DNA from: Chlorobiota bacterium
GTDB taxonomy: Bacteria > Bacteroidota > Bacteroidia > Bacteroidales > JAADGE01
Direction: 5' to 3'
DNA length: 6,114 bases
Assembly: GCA_030592825.1 (NCBI GenBank)
Contig: JAUVIG010000233.1
Span: 1-6,114 of the forward strand
The notes beneath the pieces are model-generated. The model did not search any database. It was not told the DNA's origin and saw only the letters and a program-made list of their open reading frames with translations. The position numbers and the translations under genes were made by a program. Of the stretch, positions 1 to 5,264 are shown in pieces; position 1 is the first letter of the stretch; each line of letters starts with the position of its first letter.

Positions 1-190
1 TAAAAGTTTCTTGCTGTTTTTTAATCCACTTTAATTTATTAATTGCAAAAACACGAATTGTATCTAAGTCCATTCTTTCAGGTGCTGCAATTTTCACATT
101 CCCATCAGGTGGATAAACACTCAAATGAATATTTTTAATATCCTTTTGCTCAACATCAATAATTATTTTTCCTAATTCAATAGTCTTCAT
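1..190 (-). CDS. YgjP-like (DUF45) metallopeptidase, N-terminal part, runs off the window
   Basis: This is a partial gene: 63 codons are visible, reading from an ATG at 190-188 to the window edge without a stop. The protein starts MKTIELGKIIID and contains VYPPDGNVKIAAPERM and then DTIRVFAINKLNWIKKQQ. From memory this matches the N-terminal domain of the YgjP/DUF45 family (PF01863, also called M48-type or SprT-like). Those proteins carry a zinc-binding HExxH motif further downstream, which would lie outside the window. Genes of this family often follow hsdR in type I R-M loci of many bacteria, and their role there is not settled. The ATG overlaps the hsdR stop codon (TAATG), so translation is probably coupled to hsdR within one operon. 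I am confident of the family, but cannot say whether the gene is intact. Confidence 0.8.
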   Translation of the reverse strand, partial: MKTIELGKIIIDVEQKDIKNIHLSVYPPDGNVKIAAPERMDLDTIRVFAINKLKWIKKQQETF

Positions 191-3100
191 TAGTATTCCT
201 TTTGTTCACGAATAATTTTAAAAATCCGTTCTGTTTCTTCAATATCGTTCAATATTTTATAGACAGCTGATTTAATTTCCTGTTCTTTGGGCTTATTTCC
301 TCTCCAACCGTCTCTTTTTGAAACTTTAACAGCTGCGTCAATTTGTATTGCAAGATTTGTGTCTTTGTTTAAGTTATTATACAGAGCTTTTTGTGCAGAA
401 TTTTTAATGATACTCGGAGTATCATCTGTTTGTCCTTTATTTACTGACTTAACAATTTCTGCAATCTTTTTAAGATATTCTTCATAATTTATCGCATTTG
501 CTTTTCGCTCTTTAATAACTTCTCCCAAAAGTTTTGACATATTTTCAAAGAAAGCCGGGTCAATAAGATGTTCTTTAATAATTTTTCTTCTGACATTATT
601 CTCAATAGTTTCAGCAACTGCACTTTTATTTGATTTAACTCCCGGTGTCAATCCATCAATAAAATTATCAATTCCTGTTTTCTCAATTATTTCTAATAAA
701 GATATATTATCAAAATGTGATATTTTTTGTGCTTCCTCTGCTTTTATATACGTATCAATTAAATGACGCATATCTGCTTCATAAGTTTTTAAATCTATTG
801 TTTCTCCGCTTGCGTTCCTTATTTCTTGTCTTAAATCCAAATAGAAATCAATATCCTTTTTAATATTTCCGATTTCATGCGGAGTGTAAATTTCTTCAAT
901 TTCATCAGCAATATTAGCATAGGCACGAATTAACGAAACAGTTTTTTTATACAATGCAGTTCGTTGAGTTTCTTTTGCTTTTAATTCTTCCGGAATTTCC
1001 GTATTTCCGCAGAAATAACGAATATATGCCAATGTATCTTTTGGCGGTTCTACCTTCTCACAAAGCAAAGATATTTCTTCAAGTGCATTATCAAGTCTTG
1101 TTTTACCTGTTTCTAAACGGTCTTTCAATAATATATCAATATCTTGTTTCTCAAAATTATCATAATCTAAATCCGAAGTATAAACTGCAATTGCATTTTC
1201 TACACTTGAAAATAAATCCATATAATCTACGATGTAACCGTATTCTTTATCATCTCCGTCAAGGCGATTTACTCGACAAATTGCCTGAAACAAACCGTGG
1301 TCTTGCATTTTTTTATCAATGTATAAATAGGTACAACTCGGAGCATCAAAACCTGTGAGAAGTTTGGCAACTACAATCAACAATTTCATGTTTGCAGGCT
1401 CATCAATAAATTTTTGCTTTGCCCAATCTTCGTAAGTTTCCGATTTAGATTTACCGGGATGTGCTTTTACATCTTTTAAAATATCTTCATACAAATTACA
1501 GATAAATTCTTTTTGAGTTTCAGTATTTGCTCCTGTATCCTCTTTTGTAATATCTTTACTTGCCGGATTATAAGATGTTACTATTGCACATCGGTTTTTA
1601 AATTCCGTATTTTGAAATCGGTCATAAAAGACAGATGCTTCATAAATTGATTTTGCTATCAAAATTGCATTCCCTTTTTCAGAACTTATTCTTGGTTTTG
1701 TCCCGAAATCAAAAATAATATCACTAATAATCCTGTCTATACGAGAACGACTGCTTAATACCTTTTGCATAGTCCCCCACTTCTTTTTAAGTACGGATTT
1801 TTGATAATCGTTCAGCCCTTTGGTTTTAGCATCAAACCATTGGTCTATTTTAAAGTCTGATCTTAATTTTTGGTCAATATCTCTTGCTTCATACAGTAAA
1901 TCCAAGATTACACCGTCTTCAACTCCTTCATTAAATTTGTAGGTGTGGATATATTTTCCGAAAACTTCTAAACTGGTTTGTTTGTCTTGTTTTAATAATG
2001 GTGTTCCCGTAAAGCCGATAAAAACAGCATTAGGAAGCATAGCTTTCATTGTTTGGTGCAGCTTTCCGCTTTGGGTTCTGTGGCATTCATCTACAAAAAT
2101 AAAAAGGTCTCCGACTGCTTTTGACGGCTGACTTTTCAGCTCTTTTATAAAGTTACTGAAATTTGCAACATCTCTTTTTCCGAATTTATGCACCAATGAA
2201 CAAATTAACCGTGGTGTTGCTTGCTCCAATTTTCGCATTAAATCTCTTCCGCTGTTTGTTCGATATATTTTTTCATCGGCATCTTTAAATACTCCTTCAA
2301 TTTGTTTGTCTAATTCATCACGGTCGGTTATTACGGCAACTCTTGCATTTGGATTATTCTCTAAAATCCATTTTGCAAGCATTACCATTACAATACTTTT
2401 TCCGCTTCCTTGTGTGTGCCAAATAATACCGCCCTCATAACGATTAACATATTTTTGAGCTTCTTTTAAACCAAAATATTGATGTACTCTCGGAAGTTTC
2501 TTTACTCCTGCATCAAAAAGAACAAAATCAAAGATAATTTCAAGAAAACGTTCTTTATCACACATTTTCAAAATATACTTATCTGATAACAGACGACTTG
2601 TATCATCAACATCTTCTTTCCATTTTAAAAAATACTTTTCGGGTGTTTTTATTGTTCCGTATCTCACACCTTCGGAATCATTTGCTGCAAAAATATATTG
2701 TATGGCGGCAAAAAACGGCTGAATATATTCCTCTTTTTGATTTCCGATACTTTGGCGTATGCCTTCTCCAATGTCATTAATGCTTCTTTTTAATTCCAAA
2801 ACAGCAAGTGCAATTCCGTTTACATATATTACAATATCGGGTCTTTTTGTATTCTCTCCTTTAATGGTAACTTCTTCTGCAATTGCAAAATCATTATCTT
2901 TAAAATTTTTCCAATCAATAAGATGAACAGTTTCGGTGTTTTTACCTGCTTCGGGTTTTACTTTTATGCCGTAACGCAACAATTGATATACATTTTTATT
3001 TGTTGTGTAAAGACTGTCATTAAAGTTTACTGCCGTAGTTTTAAAATCGTAAATTGCTTTGCTGATAAGTTGTTGTGAATACCCTTTTCTTTGCAAAAAT

Positions 3101-3240
3101 GCCGACAATAATTCTTCCTCAATATTGCTGTTATTTTCTCTTTCTTGCCAATCACCAAGATATTTGTAGCCTAACTCATCTTGAAATAACTTTACAATAC
3201 GGTTTTGGGTTATGCGTTCTATTTGACCGGGTTTATCCAT
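190..3240 (-). CDS. hsdR: Type I restriction enzyme R subunit (HsdR)
   Basis: This 1016-residue protein is the motor and nuclease subunit of a type I R-M complex. With HsdM and HsdS it uses ATP to translocate DNA and cuts it away from the recognition site. The N-terminal PD-(D/E)xK nuclease motif is visible as RPD (D135), then E149-L-K151, followed by a Q-containing helix near 163-172. The superfamily 2 helicase motifs follow in order: Walker A QGSGKS (277-282), DECH box (384-387), TGTP (411-414), TGFDAP (629-634) and QAICRVNR (652-659). The C-terminal ~300 residues are helical, as in the HsdR C-terminal domain that contacts the methylase. The length is normal for the family and no frameshift is seen. 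The ATG lies 6 bases after the stop of the wing-helix remnant upstream, and the stop overlaps the next ATG, so the gene appears to depend on an upstream promoter. No promoter specific to hsdR was recognised. Confidence 0.97.
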   Translation of the reverse strand: MDKPGQIERITQNRIVKLFQDELGYKYLGDWQERENNSNIEEELLSAFLQRKGYSQQLISKAIYDFKTTAVNFNDSLYTTNKNVYQLLRYGIKVKPEAGKNTETVHLIDWKNFKDNDFAIAEEVTIKGENTKRPDIVIYVNGIALAVLELKRSINDIGEGIRQSIGNQKEEYIQPFFAAIQYIFAANDSEGVRYGTIKTPEKYFLKWKEDVDDTSRLLSDKYILKMCDKERFLEIIFDFVLFDAGVKKLPRVHQYFGLKEAQKYVNRYEGGIIWHTQGSGKSIVMVMLAKWILENNPNARVAVITDRDELDKQIEGVFKDADEKIYRTNSGRDLMRKLEQATPRLICSLVHKFGKRDVANFSNFIKELKSQPSKAVGDLFIFVDECHRTQSGKLHQTMKAMLPNAVFIGFTGTPLLKQDKQTSLEVFGKYIHTYKFNEGVEDGVILDLLYEARDIDQKLRSDFKIDQWFDAKTKGLNDYQKSVLKKKWGTMQKVLSSRSRIDRIISDIIFDFGTKPRISSEKGNAILIAKSIYEASVFYDRFQNTEFKNRCAIVTSYNPASKDITKEDTGANTETQKEFICNLYEDILKDVKAHPGKSKSETYEDWAKQKFIDEPANMKLLIVVAKLLTGFDAPSCTYLYIDKKMQDHGLFQAICRVNRLDGDDKEYGYIVDYMDLFSSVENAIAVYTSDLDYDNFEKQDIDILLKDRLETGKTRLDNALEEISLLCEKVEPPKDTLAYIRYFCGNTEIPEELKAKETQRTALYKKTVSLIRAYANIADEIEEIYTPHEIGNIKKDIDFYLDLRQEIRNASGETIDLKTYEADMRHLIDTYIKAEEAQKISHFDNISLLEIIEKTGIDNFIDGLTPGVKSNKSAVAETIENNVRRKIIKEHLIDPAFFENMSKLLGEVIKERKANAINYEEYLKKIAEIVKSVNKGQTDDTPSIIKNSAQKALYNNLNKDTNLAIQIDAAVKVSKRDGWRGNKPKEQEIKSAVYKILNDIEETERIFKIIREQKEY

Positions 3241-3246
3241 TTGGAT

Positions 3247-3621
3247 TTATTCTTTTGAGTTTGTTGTTAATTGTTCCTTTAATTCCAATCCTTTTTTTGT
3301 TAATCTGTATTTCTGTTTCGGATGCCTTGATGTATCAGGATATACTAATTCTATAAGTTCTGATTCAAGAGTCGGGTTTATATAATTTAACCTGAAATTT
3401 TCATCGTCTTTTAGTTGTAGTTTATCTTGTATTTCCTTTCGTCTCATCTCTCCGTTTAGTACAATAATAACTCTGGTTACTTCCCTGTTTACTTCCCTGG
3501 TTACTTCCCCACTTACTTCCACAGTATCATGGTCGGTTACATGGTCGGTTCTCTTTATAATTATCTTAAAAACATCGGTCTGTGTAAGAACAGTAGTGGA
3601 TAAAATGTACTGTCTTTTTGA
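3247..3621 (-). pseudogene. C-terminal remnant (linker and winged helix) of a DUF4062/AlbA-type ATP-binding protein
   Basis: The frame is open from just after a stop at 3624-3622 to a TAA at 3249-3247. No ATG, GTG or TTG codon occurs before a GTG at 3522-3520, which would give only 91 residues. The upstream codons read QTDVFKIIIKRT (about 3582-3547). From memory this fits the end of the ATPase-like domain of AlbA/RecG-like ATP-binding proteins (pattern xQxDxFxxIIxRT). Then comes a repetitive TDHVTDHDT...EVTREVNREVTR linker and a winged helix with FRLNYINPTLESELIELVYP and HPKQKYRLTKKG, the usual tail of such proteins and also of some Fic-family proteins. The codons above about 3591 do not match anything I know. 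The natural reading is a gene tail that has lost its 5' part; a short 91-residue product from the GTG cannot be excluded. The matching head is seen at 4824-4729. Confidence 0.75.
3475..3546 (-). repeat. Degenerate 12-bp in-frame tandem repeat, six units
   Basis: On the plus strand the units are GGTTACTTCCCT, GTTTACTTCCCT, GGTTACTTCCCC, ACTTACTTCCAC, a more divergent AGTATCATGGTC, and GGTTACATGGTC. Each unit is four codons, encoding the linker V-T-D-H / D-T / E-V-S-G / E-V-T-R / E-V-N-R / E-V-T-R. The period keeps the reading frame, so changes in copy number would lengthen or shorten the linker without a frameshift. Linkers of this EVT/QVT type are known in the family to which the remnant belongs. 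Confidence 0.8.
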
Positions 3622-3644
3622 TTAAAAAAAAGGATAATTAAATA

Positions 3645-3708
3645 TTACGAAACTTCCGGTTTAGCAATTAGCCGCTATTTTTTTTTCACCGTGTTGTCTG
3701 CCGGCATT
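3645..3708 (-). repeat. Possible Bacteroidota intergenic repeat or cassette-end fragment downstream of the ORF6N gene
   Basis: On the minus strand the stretch carries GCCGGCAGACAACACGGTG, an A-tract, TAGCGGCTAATTGCTAA and ACCGGAAGTTTCGTAA. It begins a few bases after the ORF6N stop and contains no open frame of any length. The combination of ACACGGTG with ACCGGAAGTTTCGTA resembles, from memory, repeated non-coding sequences between cassette-like genes in some Bacteroidota genomes. Only one arm appears to be present, since I see no matching second arm that would close a long hairpin. The assignment is tentative and rests on recollection, not on a search. Confidence 0.35.
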
Positions 3709-3715
3709 CAATTCT

Positions 3716-4588
3716 TTATTCTAATTTTCCTAATATTTCAATTGCTTCCATATCAAATTTTGAGAAAGCAAACCATTTCTTTCCTAAATCCTTTAAACTT
3801 GCTCCAAAATGATAAATCTCCTTATTGTCTATTATCAAAAATCTATCGTGTGCTTGATTAAATTTCTTTATTTCAATCCGTTTGTATTGAGCATTGTATT
3901 TATCTAAATCTAATTTTAATTGTTTGGTAATGTTTTTCGTGTAGATTTTCACATTTACCTTTTGATTTTTGCTAAAAAGTGTCAATACGGTTTCATCTAC
4001 ATAATTATCAATCAAAATGATAGATTTTTTTGTTCCTTTAATTAAATCTGCTGCAAATTTATATGCATCAAATATTTGTCCGTTGTAAAAAATTCCTTGT
4101 TTTGGTTTTATTGTATCACTTTCAAGAGCTTGAAATAAAAGTTCAAATTTCTTGTTACTTTCAATTTGTTCTTGTTCAATCTTGTCAAGTCGCTGAAATA
4201 TAGTTGCATTGTTCAAAATAAATTTACGCATATCTACAAATGCTTCCATTATTTTAATGCTTACTTCAACAGCAGTCTGACTATGCAAAACAGCGGACAG
4301 CATTGCTACACCTTGTTCTGTAAAAGCATATGGATTTACACTTGAATGTTTTAATTTTTCAAACCAGTCGCAATTTGCGACCAGTTCAATTTTTTCATTA
4401 TCAATTAGTTGAAATCTGAAACTTTCAGGAAATCTATTTAAATTCCTTTTTACTTGTTCATTTAATCTTTTAGTCGGAACTCCATATAATTCAGCCAAAT
4501 CTCTATCAATCATTACTTGTAACCCACGAAATGAGAATATCATATTTTTGATATTTCCAATTGCCGTTATTTTATTTTCATCATTCAT
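3716..4588 (-). CDS. ORF6N-domain DNA-binding protein with C-terminal phospholipase D-like domain
   Basis: The protein has 290 residues. The N-terminal ORF6N domain (PF10543, related to the KilA-N/Bro group of phage and plasmid DNA-binding proteins) covers about residues 10-100. It shows FRGLQVMIDRDLAELYGV, a segment rich in N and R (LNEQVKRNLNRFP), and PYAFTEQGVAMLSAVL. A helical, probably coiled-coil part (about 120-155) follows. The C-terminal ~120 residues look like a phospholipase D-type fold: IILIDNYVDETVLTLFSK, then HDRFLIID (H247, R249, D254) and FGASLKDLGKKWFAFSK. The usual HxK lysine is an arginine, so catalysis is uncertain. The ATG is supported by an in-frame stop four codons upstream and a promoter about 55 bases upstream. 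Such genes often sit inside type I R-M loci; their function is not established, and regulation or phage response is inference. It lies between two pieces of another gene. Confidence 0.9.
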   Translation of the reverse strand: MNDENKITAIGNIKNMIFSFRGLQVMIDRDLAELYGVPTKRLNEQVKRNLNRFPESFRFQLIDNEKIELVANCDWFEKLKHSSVNPYAFTEQGVAMLSAVLHSQTAVEVSIKIMEAFVDMRKFILNNATIFQRLDKIEQEQIESNKKFELLFQALESDTIKPKQGIFYNGQIFDAYKFAADLIKGTKKSIILIDNYVDETVLTLFSKNQKVNVKIYTKNITKQLKLDLDKYNAQYKRIEIKKFNQAHDRFLIIDNKEIYHFGASLKDLGKKWFAFSKFDMEAIEILGKLE

Positions 4589-4620
4589 TACTGTTCTTTA
4601 TTAACAATCTATAAATCAAT

Positions 4621-4646
4621 TTGCAGATTATTTATTCTGACTGCAA
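4621..4646. repeat. Inverted repeat TTGCAG-N14-CTGCAA overlapping the ORF6N gene promoter
   Basis: The arms TTGCAG (4621-4626) and CTGCAA (4641-4646) are perfectly complementary. A nested pair CAGA (4624-4627) / TCTG (4636-4639) lies inside. The right arm overlaps the predicted -7 element, and the predicted transcription start falls between the arms. Such a site could be an operator, possibly for autoregulation by the ORF6N protein, or a stem at the 5' end of the mRNA. This role is inferred from position only. Confidence 0.45.
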
Positions 4647-4674
4647 AGATACAGTTTTTAAGAGTAGAACATAA
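4644..4674 (-). promoter_or_regulatory. Bacteroidota-type promoter for the ORF6N gene
   Basis: On the minus strand TATCTTTG (4651-4644) fits the Bacteroidota -7 consensus TAnnTTTG. The -33 region, 18-19 bases upstream, reads TTATG (4674-4670) and is only a weak match to TTTG. The ATG at 4588 lies 55 bases downstream, giving a short leader. The ORF6N gene therefore probably has its own transcription unit, which may also read through into the wing-helix remnant and hsdR, where I found no better promoter. Confidence 0.6.
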
Positions 4675-4728
4675 AATAATCTTTATTTGAATATTTTCAT
4701 TTTAGCGGTTTCATTTTTTAATGCGAGC

Positions 4729-4824
4729 TTACAGACAACTTATTGAATAAATACAGGTTCTTACATTTCTTTCCTTTGCAAATTCATTTTGAACAAAGCT
4801 GATAAATACTTTTATCTTTTTCAT
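4729..4824 (-). pseudogene. N-terminal remnant of a DUF4062/AlbA-type ATP-binding protein
   Basis: A 31-codon frame starts at ATG 4824-4822, preceded by AAAAGG, 44 bases after the rhuM stop. It begins MKKIKVFISFVQNEFAKER. From memory this is nearly the canonical start of Bacteroidota DUF4062 proteins (MKKxKVFISSVQxEFAxER) that continue into AlbA/RecG-like ATP-binding and winged-helix domains. After about 4768 the codons (NVRTCIYSISCL, stop at 4731-4729) no longer fit that family. A full protein would have several hundred residues, so this is a head without a body. The likely tail of the same kind of protein is at 3621-3247, with the ORF6N unit between. The match is short, so confidence rests on its strength and on the presence of the tail in the same strand and order. 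Confidence 0.65.
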
Positions 4825-4868
4825 CCTTTTAACTTATGAATATAATAATTTTTTGTTCCTGTTTTTAA

Positions 4869-5264
4869 TTATTGTTTCGGAAACAGTTTTTTTATTTCCT
4901 TATCAAAATCACTTTCAAATAAACTGTCTTGAATTATTCTGTATTTTTCAAATTCTGTTTCTGCTTTTTCTTTTGCTATTTGGGCTGATATTTTTCCTGC
5001 ATCTTGTAATATTGCTCTGCCGTTATCGGCAGTTATTCGAAATTTTCGAATAGTTCGATTTTCATCAGCTTCACCACTTTTAAAAATCTCTTTTAAATGA
5101 TAATTTACTGTATTAGTGCCTACCTCAAAAAGTTCTCCCATAAGTTTTTGAGTGAGCCAAATTGTTTCATCTTCACAGCGGGCTTCTATACTGTTTTTTC
5201 CGTCTTGCGAAGTAAATATTAAAAACTCTGCCGTGCTGTTTCTTATTTGTTTATTTTTATTCAT
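4869..5264 (-). CDS. RhuM-family protein with a large internal in-frame deletion
   Basis: This 131-residue frame joins both ends of a RhuM (PF13310) protein. Residues 1-79 (AEFLIFTSQDGKNSIEARC, TIWLTQKLMGELFEVGT, VNYHLKEIFKSGE, RKFRITA) are the conserved RhuM start with its helix-turn-helix-like segment. Residues about 82-131 (AILQDAGKISAQIAKEKAE, FEKYRIIQDSLFESDFDKEI) are the usual RhuM C-terminus. From memory a full RhuM is about 330-345 residues, so roughly 200 residues are missing. The ATG overlaps the hsdS stop as ATGA, which indicates translational coupling. RhuM was named for a Salmonella protein and is common in type I R-M loci; its biochemical role is unknown. The frame is intact, so a small DNA-binding-like product may still be made, or the gene may be decaying. 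Confidence 0.85.
   Translation of the reverse strand: MNKNKQIRNSTAEFLIFTSQDGKNSIEARCEDETIWLTQKLMGELFEVGTNTVNYHLKEIFKSGEADENRTIRKFRITADNGRAILQDAGKISAQIAKEKAETEFEKYRIIQDSLFESDFDKEIKKLFPKQ
5017..5032. repeat. Perfect hairpin CTGCCG-TTAT-CGGCAG at the rhuM deletion junction
   Basis: The two 6-base arms (5017-5022 and 5027-5032) are perfectly complementary around a 4-base loop, and are G+C-rich in otherwise A+T-rich DNA. The sequence encodes T-A-D-N-G-R (residues 78-83), exactly where the N- and C-terminal parts of RhuM meet. Confidence 0.8.
5034..5052. repeat. Palindrome with 9-base arms, TATTCGAAA-T-TTTCGAATA
   Basis: The arms 5034-5042 and 5044-5052 are perfectly complementary around one base. 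It lies next to the junction hairpin, inside codons for the conserved RhuM segment IRKFRI, so coding constraint may explain it. It could also have aided strand misalignment during the deletion. Confidence 0.7.

Noticed and set aside
287..3356. Several plus-strand open frames of 60-134 codons opposite hsdR and the remnant
   Set aside because: They lie antisense to a strongly supported gene, show no recognisable domain and have low-complexity hydrophobic content typical of the reverse strand of A+T-rich genes.
3247..3522. Complete 91-residue winged-helix gene starting at the GTG codon 3522-3520
   Set aside because: Family-like sequence continues upstream of this GTG in the same frame, there is no ribosome site, and the region reads better as a tail remnant.
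3590..3619. ACAGTA-N12-TACTGT followed by CTTTTT on the plus strand, terminator-like
   Set aside because: The stem is only 6 bases with little G+C and a 12-base loop, and no plus-strand gene ends here. It may be chance in A+T-rich DNA.
3645..3715. A readable frame ELNAGRQHGEKKIAANC just after the ORF6N stop
   Set aside because: It is only about 17 codons, begins without a start codon and fits no family. The stretch reads better as non-coding.
3640..4740. Target-site duplication around the ORF6N unit
   Set aside because: The flanks outside the inverted 8-mers (CACCGT on the left, TTATTG on the right) do not match, and no transposase or integrase is present.
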